In this document: piece by piece, positions 7,817 through 15,912 of the stretch
Layout of the letters: each line of letters opens with the position of its first letter
How positions within the stretch are numbered: position 1 is the stretch's first letter
Assembly (NCBI RefSeq): GCF_900115635.1
Contig: NZ_FOXE01000009.1
Coordinates: 56,605-120,604 of the forward strand
From: Oscillibacter sp. PC13
Lineage (GTDB): Bacteria > Bacillota > Clostridia > Oscillospirales > Oscillospiraceae
Length of the DNA stretch: 64,000 nt
Direction of reading: 5' to 3'
The notes under the pieces: model-generated
What the model saw: the letters and a program-made list of their open reading frames with translations, nothing else
The model's database searches: none
Told to the model about the DNA's origin: nothing
Position numbers and translations under genes: made by a program

Positions 7817-8544
7817 TCGTTCGCTCTTTCTTTGTTGATCAAATCCCGCACCACGGCACTGCCCAGAAGAAGGCCTGCCGTGGCGGGAACCCAGGGATTA
7901 CTTGCGGGAACACTGCGTCGGCCTGGGGGCGGAGTCTCCAACTGGGCTGTATGGACAGGCTCCTCCGGGCTGAACACCACACGCAGGTGCTCAATCCCCC
8001 GTGCCCGCAGTTCCTTGCGCATGACCCGCGCCAGCGGACAGCCATAGGTTTTGGACAGGTCGGTCAGCTGCAGCAGTGTGGGATCCAGCTTGTTGCCGGT
8101 TCCAAGGGCCATCACCAGGGGGATCTGCAGCCGCAAGGCCGTCTCGGCCAAATCAAGTTTGCAGCTGACCAGATCAATGGCATCCACAATATAGTCGTAT
8201 CGGCAGCCGGCAGGGAAGAAGTCCTCCCGGTGGGCGGCATCATAGGTGGCACAGAGAGGGTGCACCTGCAGTGCGGGATTGATATCCTGCAGGCGGGCAG
8301 CCATGGCCTCCGCCTTGCTGCGTCCGACGGTGGAGTGAAGCGCTTCCAGCTGGCGGTTCAAATTTGTAATGCCAACCGTATCCTGATCCACCAGCGTCAG
8401 TTCCCCAACGCCGGATCGGGCCAGGCATTCGGCGGTATAGCTGCCGACACCGCCCAGGCCGAAAAGCAGAACATGGCTTTGGGCCAAACGGGATTGGGCC
8501 TCTGCTCCCCAGAGCATTTCATTGCGTAAGAAAGGCGTTTCCAT
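7813..8544 (-). CDS. tcdA: tRNA threonylcarbamoyladenosine dehydratase
   Basis: E1-like ATP-dependent enzyme that cyclises t6A37 in tRNA to ct6A. 243 residues. The adenylation fold shows the nucleotide motif FGLGGVGSYTAECLARSGVG near residues 28-47, the DQDTVGITNLNRQ block, and VDAIDLVSCKLDL further on. I chose ATG at 8544, preceded by GGAAGGGAG; a TTG 18 bases upstream is possible but has no site. It is the first gene of a two-gene unit with DUF554. Confidence 0.88.
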   Translation of the reverse strand: METPFLRNEMLWGAEAQSRLAQSHVLLFGLGGVGSYTAECLARSGVGELTLVDQDTVGITNLNRQLEALHSTVGRSKAEAMAARLQDINPALQVHPLCATYDAAHREDFFPAGCRYDYIVDAIDLVSCKLDLAETALRLQIPLVMALGTGNKLDPTLLQLTDLSKTYGCPLARVMRKELRARGIEHLRVVFSPEEPVHTAQLETPPPGRRSVPASNPWVPATAGLLLGSAVVRDLINKERANE

Positions 8545-8561
8545 TTGCACGCTCCCTTCCA

Positions 8562-8606
8562 AATTTTAAAAAGTGGACGGCCTTGAGACTTCAAAGCCGT
8601 CCACTT
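8562..8606 (-). terminator. Intrinsic terminator of the parvulin foldase gene
   Basis: AAGTGGACGGC (8571-8581) pairs with GCCGTCCACTT (8596-8606); on the minus strand a T-rich tract follows. Confidence 0.85.
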
Positions 8607-8621
8607 TCACGTGCGGAACAA

Positions 8622-10154
8622 TCAGCCCACGAACTTCATACCAAAGTCCTGCTGTTCGGCAGCGTAATCCGCAACCACGCCGTCCAGCCAATCATTAAAA
8701 TCGGTGGAAGCCAGCGTGGAACGCACCTGTACCTGCCAGTAGGGGAGGTTGGTGCCCACAAAGTACATGATGTGATAGCCGTAATCCGTCTCCACGATGC
8801 CGGTGTCACCGCTTTTGCGGCCGGCATCAAAGCACCAGTCATTGAAGGCGGTGACCATCTGCCCTTGATAGACCTGCTCATACAGGCCGCCGTTGGTATT
8901 GGATCCGCCGTCACTGGAATTCTCATTGGCCAGCTGGGCGAAGGAGTCCTCGGTGGCCTCGCCGGACTTCCACTGTTCCAAAAGCTCTTCCGCCTTCTGC
9001 TTGGCGGCGTCCTTCTTGGCGGCTACATCGGCATCATACCCCTCGTCGTCCTTTGCCAGGGTGGTGGCCTCAGGCTGGATGAGGATATGACGCACATCCA
9101 CAGTGAGATAATCCTCGCGATAGCGATTCCGGAAGGAGACAACATAGTAGCAGGAGTTGTCTGCATCCTCCAGCACAGCGGAGTCGCCGGCCTTGCGGCT
9201 GCTGTCAAAGAGCCAGTTTGTCAGGACAGTATCGGAATAGGTGCCCTTCTCCGTATCCGTGGCGGAGGCATCCTCATTGCCGTCCGCCAAATCAGACATG
9301 CTCTCACCGCTCTGCCAAGCAGCATACATGCTGTCGGCCGCCTCCTTGGCGGCGGCCATTGCCGCTGCCGTCATCTCGTCTGTCACTTCAATGTCATTGC
9401 CATCAGCGTCTTTCGTATCAGCGGCGCCGCTGATGCGGATGGACTCGTAAGAAACCTTGTCATAGGCATTCGGGTCTGCATTGTAGCTTTCAGTCAACTG
9501 ATCCTCAGAATATACCAAAGAGCTCTCATAATCCTGCATATAGGCGTTTGCCAGCAGGGAACGCTTCAGCTGCTCCTGATAGATCTTGGGGGTCATCGTG
9601 CTGCCAAAGAGCATGCCTAAATACTGCTTTTGGGTATAGCCATAGTTGCTTGCGGCGGTCTTCAGGGATTCCATGGAGCTGTCCAGTTGAGCCTGCAGAT
9701 CATCTGTCCATGCAAAGCCAGATTCCTCCGCCAGGGTATTCATGGCCTGAACCTGCTCCATCTGGGTCAGGGCTTGATCCAGGAAGTAATCATACCAAGT
9801 CTGGTCGCCGAATTGCTGATCCTTTAAATCCTTGCTGGCATCCAGGCCCAGCATACTGAGATAGGAATAGTTCTGGTTGACAAAGCTCTGGTAGGTATTT
9901 TGAAAATAGAAATTTACCTCAGCGGCAGTATACTTCTCATCGCCGATGGTGACGGCTGTAGCAGTTTTGGGGATGACATTGGATTTCCAAATCACACAGA
10001 TAACAGCCACAACCACGAACACAACGGCAATCGTGCCATACAGGATATTGCTGCGCTTTTCCTCTTTACGCTGCTGGCTTTCACGGGCAGTCTTGGGGCC
10101 GTCCATGCCGGATTGCTGCTCCAAGCGGTTCTTCTTTTCTCTTGATGCACTCAT
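8622..10154 (-). CDS. Membrane-anchored parvulin-type peptidyl-prolyl isomerase
   Basis: 510 residues, a PrsA/SurA-like foldase for exported proteins. A short charged N-terminus is followed by one uncleaved span at residues 37-56, so the rest faces outside. A SurA-N-like helical region covers about 65-230. The PPIC domain lies at about 350-466: VDVRHILIQPE, then NGGLYEQVYQGQM and the end GIVETDYGYHIMYFVG. An Ala/Asp-rich insertion separates the two. No lipobox, unlike PrsA of Bacillus. It is a single gene between its own promoter and terminator. Confidence 0.88.
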   Translation of the reverse strand: MSASREKKNRLEQQSGMDGPKTARESQQRKEEKRSNILYGTIAVVFVVVAVICVIWKSNVIPKTATAVTIGDEKYTAAEVNFYFQNTYQSFVNQNYSYLSMLGLDASKDLKDQQFGDQTWYDYFLDQALTQMEQVQAMNTLAEESGFAWTDDLQAQLDSSMESLKTAASNYGYTQKQYLGMLFGSTMTPKIYQEQLKRSLLANAYMQDYESSLVYSEDQLTESYNADPNAYDKVSYESIRISGAADTKDADGNDIEVTDEMTAAAMAAAKEAADSMYAAWQSGESMSDLADGNEDASATDTEKGTYSDTVLTNWLFDSSRKAGDSAVLEDADNSCYYVVSFRNRYREDYLTVDVRHILIQPEATTLAKDDEGYDADVAAKKDAAKQKAEELLEQWKSGEATEDSFAQLANENSSDGGSNTNGGLYEQVYQGQMVTAFNDWCFDAGRKSGDTGIVETDYGYHIMYFVGTNLPYWQVQVRSTLASTDFNDWLDGVVADYAAEQQDFGMKFVG

Positions 10155-10218
10155 TTGTGTTTCAGTCCTCTCAAGTATTCAGGTGCAAGATTTTGACAAA
10201 CCATAAACGCACTTGCAT

Positions 10219-10247
10219 ATTATACTGGAAATATGCCGATTCTGCAA
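10219..10247 (-). promoter_or_regulatory. Promoter of the parvulin foldase gene
   Basis: Minus strand: TTGCAG (10247-10242), 17 bp, TATAAT (10224-10219), 65 bases before the start codon. Confidence 0.8.
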
Positions 10248-10305
10248 GTGGAAAATATAGAATACACATTATAATAAAAAGGAAACGGCATATACGATAT
10301 ATGGC

Positions 10306-10533
10306 AAAAAAACAGAGCAGACAAGCTGCCCTGATAAAGAATCCCCGCAGTGGCCGTGTAGATCTCGTTATAACCTGCACCTTCAAGGCCAGGTGGGTTG
10401 CCTCCAGAGTGCTTTACTGCTTCCAACTTCCAGCCGCAAACAGCAGCCGGGAGGCCTGCAAGCCACACCCTGATCCGGCATCCCTTATAACGAAATGTGG
10501 GTTAAAAAAGACCTATCACGAACCCCGCAGGGA
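10306..10533 (-). ncRNA. ssrS: Probable 6S RNA
   Basis: About 205-228 bases, minus strand, in a 450-base gap without ORFs. The 5' end reads CCCTGCGGGGTTCGTG, close to the 6S consensus CCCUG...GUUCG, and its CCCTG (10532-10528) pairs with CAGGG (10333-10329) at the 3' end. Inside, CGTTATAA (10492-10485) pairs with TTATAACG (10373-10366), then a long rod with a side hairpin CACCTGGCCTTGAAGGTG as in the 6S central bubble. A weak GCAG/CTGC hairpin and seven T residues close it. 6S would sequester sigma-A RNA polymerase. Not checked with a covariance model. Confidence 0.6.
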
Positions 10534-10535
10534 TC

Positions 10536-10564
10536 ATTACAACTTAACAGATCCAAATGCAGAA
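10536..10564 (-). promoter_or_regulatory. Promoter of the 6S RNA candidate
   Basis: Minus strand: TTCTGC (10564-10559), 17 bp, TGTAAT (10541-10536). The -10 box matches 5 of 6; the -35 is weak. The expected start falls at the proposed RNA 5' end. Confidence 0.5.
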
Positions 10565-10601
10565 TACAATCGAAACTACATAGAACTTTCGCGTGGAGGA
10601 G

Positions 10602-10889
10602 TTATTCCTCTTCGTCTTCAAACAGGGATTCCATAAAAAGATCGTACACGGCGTCCAACTCCTCATCCGTATCCAGAGTGGAGAGAAGATCCTCACCGTC
10701 TTCGTGGATGACCTTCAAAATCACCAATCCCTGCTCTTCTTCCTTCACATCCCCGTCCTCAGTTTCAACAGGGAAGAACGCCTGATACTGCTGCCCGTTG
10801 TACTCCAGGGCATCCACAAATTCCAGGACAATTTCCTCTCCATCTTCATCGGTAATGGTGATAAAGGTAGGGCCGTATTCTTCACTCAT
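10602..10889 (-). CDS. DUF1292 family protein
   Basis: 95 residues, strongly acidic, ending in FEDEEE. The central pattern LEFVDALEYNGQQYQAFFPVE is typical of DUF1292 (YrzB-type) proteins, which are common in Firmicutes and often near ruvX and alaS; function unknown. Here it has been separated from ruvX by about 8 kb. AGGAAAGGAT precedes ATG at 10889. No membrane span or signal. Confidence 0.85.
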   Translation of the reverse strand: MSEEYGPTFITITDEDGEEIVLEFVDALEYNGQQYQAFFPVETEDGDVKEEEQGLVILKVIHEDGEDLLSTLDTDEELDAVYDLFMESLFEDEEE

Positions 10890-10922
10890 AGCCTGATATC
10901 CTTTCCTGTTTGACTTGTTCCT

Positions 10923-10951
10923 ATTGTAGCGGATTTCCGTCAGGATTGCAA
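10923..10951 (-). promoter_or_regulatory. Promoter of the DUF1292 gene
   Basis: Minus strand: TTGCAA (10951-10946), 17 bp, TACAAT (10928-10923). Confidence 0.78.
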
Positions 10952-11061
10952 GAGCGACAAGTTTGACAAAAGCTCAAAAGCAGAGCCCTATGGACAGAAT
11001 TATCCTGCCCATATTGAAAAAAACATGTGAAAGTGGAACTTTTTTATGAGTGAAAGCGACA

Positions 11062-11090
11062 TTTTCAATGTTGACAGGGGATGGTACAAT
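11062..11090 (+). promoter_or_regulatory. Candidate promoter of the class A PBP gene
   Basis: TACAAT at 11085-11090 with a poor -35 TTTTCA 17 bp upstream. A perfect TTGACA at 11071 is only 8 bp from that -10 box; it could pair with TATTAT at 11097 at 20-bp spacing. Confidence 0.4.
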
Positions 11091-11187
11091 AGAAAATATT
11101 ATGGCGTATTGCGAGCTTTGCAGCCGCTTAAACCGCGACACGGCAGAGAGCGTGGAAAATTTGGAAAGGAAAAGGAGGTGCCTTGCA

Positions 11188-13818
11188 TTGGAGCACAGAA
11201 GAAGGGAGCCGGCACATGAGAGAACTCAGCACAGCCGGGTTCCCAGACAACATCAGCGCACCAAAGAAGGGACCGGCCGGAAGGTGGCGTTCGTACTTGG
11301 AACACTCATCCTGATCGGCATTTGTACCGCGGTGATGATCGCGGGAATCTTCATGACGTATGTCAAGACCACATTGGCGCCGACACTGAAGGTCAATGCA
11401 GATGATTTCACCATGAATCAGAGCTCCATCATTTACTATCACGATGACAGCGTGACGGAAAATGACGGATGGGTGGAGTTTCAGACCGTCCACGGAGAGG
11501 AAAACCGTATCTGGGTGGACTATGACCAGATGCCGGATGCCTTGTGGCAGGCGGTGGTGGCCATTGAGGACCAGCGGTTCTTCCAGCACAACGGCGTGGA
11601 CTGGAAGCGCACCATCGGCGCCACGGTGAATATGTTCATTGGCATGCGGGATACCTTCGGCGGTTCCACCATCACCCAGCAGGTGCTGAAAAATATGACC
11701 GGGGATGACAAACCCTATGTGAACCGGAAGGTGCGGGAGATTTTCCGCGCTCTGGAGTTTGAAAAGAACTACACGAAGCAGGAAATCCTGGAGTTGTATC
11801 TCAACACCATTTATCTGGGCAAGGGATGCTATGGAGTACAGACGGCGGCGGAATACTATTTCGGCAAGGATGTATCCGAGCTGAGTGTGGCGGAGTGCGC
11901 CAGCCTGATCGCCATTACCAACAACCCCTCCATGTACGGCCCGATGTACGACATCGAAATTACAGTGAAAAACGATGATGGGACAACAGAGATTAAGACG
12001 CCCCGTGAACTGAATAAGCAGCGGCAGGAGAATATTCTCTATAAGATGTATGACCCGGAGACAGGGCTGAATTATCTGACCAAGGAAGAGTATGAGACCG
12101 CGAAGAATGAAATCCTGTATTTTACCGACGGCACGACTTCCGCAGAGGATCTGGTGGCCCAGGCCAATGGCGGCATCAAGGTAAACTCCTGGTTTGTGGA
12201 CCAGGTGATTCTGGATGTCTCCAATGACTTGGCAGAGCAGCTGAAGATCTCTGTCAAGGAGGCCAGGCTGAAGCTGTATAACAGCGGATACCGCATTTAC
12301 ACGACCATGGATCCGGATATCCAGGAAATTGCCGAATCCGTTTACGAGGACCGGAGCAACCTGGATGTCACCTCCCGCTCCGGACAGAAGCTTCAGTCCG
12401 GTATTACCATCATTGAACCCTCCACCGGCAATATTGTGGCGATGGTGGGTAAGGTGGGAGAGAAGACGGAGAACCTGGGCTGGAACTACGCCACCGGCCG
12501 CCGGCAGGTGGGCTCCTCTGTCAAGCCTCTGACGGTATATGCCCCCGCCCTGGATGCCGGCACGATCACCAACGCCTCTACATTTGACAACTATCCTGTC
12601 CGGCTGCTCAACGGAAACCCATGGCCAAAGAACTCTCCCCAGGGCTATACGGGGTGGACAACGCTGGCCACCGGCGTGGCCAGATCCATCAACACCGTGG
12701 CAGTTCAGGTGCTGAGTAAGCTTGGAGAGGCAAATTCCTATGCCTTTGCCACAGAGAAGCTGAACTTGAACCTCGTGCCAGACGATATGAATGTGGCGGC
12801 CTTGGGCCTTGGCGGACTGACCAACGGGTTGAATACGGTGGAGATGACGGCGGCCTATGCCACGTTTGCCAATGACGGAATCTATAATGAGCCGCGGACC
12901 TATGTGCGGGTTACGGATGTGGAAGGGAATGTCATTCTGGAAAATGAGGGCGAGAGCCATGTAGCCATGAAGGACACCACAGCCTATTTTATGAATGAAC
13001 TGCTCAAGGGCGTTATTGCCAGCGGCACAGGCGGCAGCGCCCGGTTCAGCGGCATGACCATTGCCGGCAAAACCGGTACCACCAGCGAAAACTATGACCG
13101 GTATTTCGTGGGCTACACGCCCTATTATGCTGCCGCGGTTTGGACAGGCTATGACCAGAACGAGCGAATCAGCTACTCCGGCAACCCGGCCATCACCATG
13201 TGGAAAAAGGTGATGCAGCAGGTTCATGCGGATCTGCCGAACAAAGGCTTCAACAAGCCATCTGCAAACTTTGTGACGGTGAATGTCTGCGCGGACAGCG
13301 GCCTTCTGGCAACGGATGCCTGCGCCGCAGACGTCCGGGGCGAAAGCCGGGTGCGGTCTGTGACGGTTCTGGCCGGGACGGCGCCTACAGAGCCCTGCAC
13401 CATGCATGTGTTCCGGGATTACTGCCCGGAGGGCAACTGCCTGGCCAGTGAATTCTGCCCGGTGGAAAGCGTTGTGCAGAAGAGCTTTTTGGACTACACC
13501 CGGGAGGACTATGGTCCCAGCATCGCTGCGGATGACAACGCCTATCTGCTGAGCACGTGGGAGGCCAAAGAGCCTTGTGCCGTACACACGGAGAATACGG
13601 TCACACCGGAGGATCCAGACAACCCCAACGGAGGAATCCTGGATCCAGACGATCCCAACTATGATCCAAGCGGCGGCTTCGGGGACGAAAACATGGGATC
13701 AGGGGAGAACGGTGGAAGCGGCGGCACAGAAACACCCCCGGAAGCAGACCCCAGCGACCCCAGCGGCGGCTTCGGTGATGCCAGCGGCGAGTGGTGGAAT
13801 ACGCTCTGGAACAATTAA
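11188..13818 (+). CDS. Class A penicillin-binding protein (PBP1A type)
   Basis: Bifunctional peptidoglycan glycosyltransferase/transpeptidase, 876 residues. Single anchor span at about 33-57; GT51 domain with the catalytic Glu in VVAIEDQRFFQHNGVDW (E127), GGSTITQQ and RKVREIFRALEFEKNYTKQE; transpeptidase with SSVK at 443-446, SIN at 500 and KTGTT at 628. The tail after about 790 is a disordered Asp/Pro/Gly linker. TTG at 11188 is chosen: AGGAGG lies 9 bases upstream, while the longer frame from 11050 has no site and sits on the promoter. Confidence 0.93.
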   Translation: MEHRRREPAHERTQHSRVPRQHQRTKEGTGRKVAFVLGTLILIGICTAVMIAGIFMTYVKTTLAPTLKVNADDFTMNQSSIIYYHDDSVTENDGWVEFQTVHGEENRIWVDYDQMPDALWQAVVAIEDQRFFQHNGVDWKRTIGATVNMFIGMRDTFGGSTITQQVLKNMTGDDKPYVNRKVREIFRALEFEKNYTKQEILELYLNTIYLGKGCYGVQTAAEYYFGKDVSELSVAECASLIAITNNPSMYGPMYDIEITVKNDDGTTEIKTPRELNKQRQENILYKMYDPETGLNYLTKEEYETAKNEILYFTDGTTSAEDLVAQANGGIKVNSWFVDQVILDVSNDLAEQLKISVKEARLKLYNSGYRIYTTMDPDIQEIAESVYEDRSNLDVTSRSGQKLQSGITIIEPSTGNIVAMVGKVGEKTENLGWNYATGRRQVGSSVKPLTVYAPALDAGTITNASTFDNYPVRLLNGNPWPKNSPQGYTGWTTLATGVARSINTVAVQVLSKLGEANSYAFATEKLNLNLVPDDMNVAALGLGGLTNGLNTVEMTAAYATFANDGIYNEPRTYVRVTDVEGNVILENEGESHVAMKDTTAYFMNELLKGVIASGTGGSARFSGMTIAGKTGTTSENYDRYFVGYTPYYAAAVWTGYDQNERISYSGNPAITMWKKVMQQVHADLPNKGFNKPSANFVTVNVCADSGLLATDACAADVRGESRVRSVTVLAGTAPTEPCTMHVFRDYCPEGNCLASEFCPVESVVQKSFLDYTREDYGPSIAADDNAYLLSTWEAKEPCAVHTENTVTPEDPDNPNGGILDPDDPNYDPSGGFGDENMGSGENGGSGGTETPPEADPSDPSGGFGDASGEWWNTLWNN

Positions 13819-13871
13819 GCAGGACCACACATGGCGGTCTGATACTCCGTCTGAGGCCTCCTGAATGGATG

Positions 13872-13910
13872 AAAAAGGGTGTGTACCAATCGGTACACAC
13901 CCTTTTTTTG
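13872..13910 (+). terminator. Intrinsic terminator of the PBP gene
   Basis: AAAAAGGGTGTGTACC pairs with GGTACACACCCTTTTT around a short loop and runs into seven T residues; an A-run on the other side makes it potentially bidirectional. Confidence 0.92.
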
Positions 13911-14118
13911 TAAATGGATGAACTCCAGCTTCAAGAGACATCAGAGGATACCGCCGTCCCGGTTCTGCCTCGCAGGTACGTTCTGCCTGGCTTTCTGAGG
14001 ACAGATGATAGACTGACAGAATTGGTATTTTCCGCCATACCCGGCATTTTGCCCACGGGAGACGGACAAAACACGGGAATATTCCATGTTTTCCCCAAAA
14101 GAATTTTTGCCTTTTCGG
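13911..14118. other. Intergenic region with no recognised content
   Basis: About 200 bases between the PBP terminator and the promoter of the ACT-domain gene. No credible ORF, strong hairpin or known leader motif was seen on either strand. Confidence 0.4.
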
Positions 14119-14147
14119 TTGCAACTACGGCAAAAATATGTTAATAT
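14119..14147 (+). promoter_or_regulatory. Promoter of the ACT protein-hom unit
   Basis: TTGCAA at 14119-14124 and TAATAT at 14142-14147, 17-bp spacing. Confidence 0.6.
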
Positions 14148-14188
14148 GAACGACATGCAAAGACAAATGACCGTAGGAGGCGGACTAA

Positions 14189-14629
14189 ATGGCAAGAGAA
14201 GTCAAATACTACATTGTGGCCGCGGAGGCATTGCCCGAGATATTCATCAAAGTGGCAGAGGCAAAGCGCATGATGCAGACCGGCGAAGTGGACACTGTGG
14301 GCGCCGCCACAAAGCTGGCTGGAATCAGCCGCAGTGCATTTTATAAATATAAGGATTCTGTACAGCCCTTCAATGATATGAAGTCAGAGCACATCATCAC
14401 CTTCTACGGCATGCTGAAGGATAATACCGGCGTGCTGAGCCGGGTGCTGTCGGTGTTTGCAACTTCGGGCGCCAATATCCTGACCATCAACCAGAGCATT
14501 CCCACCAACGGCTGCGCGGCGGTGACCATTTCTGCTGAGACCAGTGAGATGGAGGAGACGCTGGAGCAGCTCTTGGCGGATGTGTCTGCGGTGGACGGAG
14601 TCGTGCGCTTTGAGGTTCTGGCGGGCTGA
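14189..14629 (+). CDS. UPF0735 ACT domain-containing protein (PheB-like)
   Basis: 146 residues. N-terminal helical part (ALPEIFIKVAEAKRMMQTGE...AAKLAGISRSAFYKYKDSVQPF) resembles a small helix-turn-helix region; the C-terminal ACT domain (HIITFYGMLKDNTGVLSRVLSVFATSGANILTINQ) is of the kind that binds amino acids. The Bacillus relative was named pheB but its role is not settled. GTAGGAGG precedes ATG at 14189, and hom follows after 15 bases, so a regulatory role in the threonine/homoserine branch is plausible. Confidence 0.87.
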   Translation: MAREVKYYIVAAEALPEIFIKVAEAKRMMQTGEVDTVGAATKLAGISRSAFYKYKDSVQPFNDMKSEHIITFYGMLKDNTGVLSRVLSVFATSGANILTINQSIPTNGCAAVTISAETSEMEETLEQLLADVSAVDGVVRFEVLAG

Positions 14630-14644
14630 TAGAAGGAGAAAAAG

Positions 14645-15838
14645 ATGATACAGATTGCAATCATGGGGCTTGGCACCGTGGGCACCGGCGTAGCCAAGGT
14701 GGTGGCGGAAAACGCCAAGCAAATTGAGCGGAAGCTGGGGGAGCCCCTGCAGGTGAAGGCCATCCTGGTCCGGCACTTTAAGGATGGCCCTTACCGCCAG
14801 CTGATGACGGACGATTTCAAAAAGATAGAAGAGGACGAGGATATCCGCGTGGTGGTGGAGACCATCGGCGGTGTGGAGGCGGCCTACGAATACACCAAGC
14901 GGGCCCTGTCTGCCGGCAAACATGTGGTAACCGCCAACAAGCAGTTGGTGGCGGAGAAGGGCTGCGAGCTGCTGGAGTTGGCAAAGAAAAAAGGGGTCAG
15001 CTACCTGTTTGAGGCCAGCGTGGGCGGCGGTATTCCCATCCTGCATCCCCTGACCCAGTGCATGGCCGCCAACCGCATTGATGAAGTATACGGCATTTTG
15101 AACGGCACCACCAACTATATTCTCACCCGGATGGTCCGCACGGGCGCCTTTTTCACGGATGCCCTGCGGGAGGCACAGGCCAAGGGGTATGCAGAGGCGG
15201 ATCCAACCGCCGATGTGGAGGGAATTGACGCAGGCCGGAAAACCTGCATCCTGGCGGATCTGGCCTTTGGACACCAGGTGGATCCTGCCTGTGTTCCCAT
15301 GGAGGGGATTACAAAGCTGTCCCTTCGGGATGTGAAGATTGCCCAGCGGGCCGGCTACCGGGTCAAGCTGCTGGGCCGGGCAGTGCGCTTGCCCGGCGGC
15401 GGCCGCACCGCCTATGTGGCGCCGCACCTGATTCCAGAGGAGCACCCCCTTGCCAACGTGGAGGACGTATTCAATGCCGTGGTGGTGAAGGGCAACGCCA
15501 CGGGAGAGGTGATGTTTTACGGCAAGGGAGCCGGGGAGCTTCCCACCGCCTCCGCCTGTGTGGCGGATGTGATGGAAGCGCTTCAGGCCAGTCCCCGGCG
15601 GGAGGAGATCGGCTGGATCTCGGACGCTTCCGGCTTTGAGGATCCGATGGAGCTTCATACCCGGTATTATTTCCGGATTGAAGGCAGCCTGACGGATGCC
15701 GCCATGGCTTTCGGGCAGGTAGAGGTGCTCAGCGAGGATGGGGAGACCGCCTTTCTGACCGATCGCATCAGCGGACAGGATGCCCGGCAGCAGTCTAAGT
15801 TTTTAAATGTACTGGCCTGCATGCGGGTGCTGGAGTGA
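14645..15838 (+). CDS. hom: Homoserine dehydrogenase
   Basis: Reduces aspartate semialdehyde to homoserine. 397 residues. NAD(P) motif MGLGTVGTG at residues 7-15; VVVETIGG and VTANKQLVAEKG; catalytic domain with FEASVGGGIPIL, GILNGTTNYILT and EADPTADVEGIDAGRK. The C-terminal part (after about 330) is shorter than in the 430-residue form with a full ACT domain, leaving only a reduced ACT-like end; feedback control may instead use the neighbouring ACT proteins. AGAAGGAG precedes ATG. Confidence 0.95.
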   Translation: MIQIAIMGLGTVGTGVAKVVAENAKQIERKLGEPLQVKAILVRHFKDGPYRQLMTDDFKKIEEDEDIRVVVETIGGVEAAYEYTKRALSAGKHVVTANKQLVAEKGCELLELAKKKGVSYLFEASVGGGIPILHPLTQCMAANRIDEVYGILNGTTNYILTRMVRTGAFFTDALREAQAKGYAEADPTADVEGIDAGRKTCILADLAFGHQVDPACVPMEGITKLSLRDVKIAQRAGYRVKLLGRAVRLPGGGRTAYVAPHLIPEEHPLANVEDVFNAVVVKGNATGEVMFYGKGAGELPTASACVADVMEALQASPRREEIGWISDASGFEDPMELHTRYYFRIEGSLTDAAMAFGQVEVLSEDGETAFLTDRISGQDARQQSKFLNVLACMRVLE

Positions 15839-15912
15839 TTCCCAAAGAGACTGCAGATGCGTATGATAGAGCAGGAACGCAAATCAATTTCGAATATAAA
15901 GAAGGAAACACT

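Noticed and set aside
11128..13587. Minus-strand ORF of 819 residues opposite the PBP gene
   Set aside because: Antisense shadow with His/Gly/Leu-rich composition and no homology; the plus strand carries all class A PBP motifs.
13911..14118. Possible T-box or amino acid leader before the ACT protein-hom unit
   Set aside because: No T-box core, specifier or terminator/antiterminator pair could be found.
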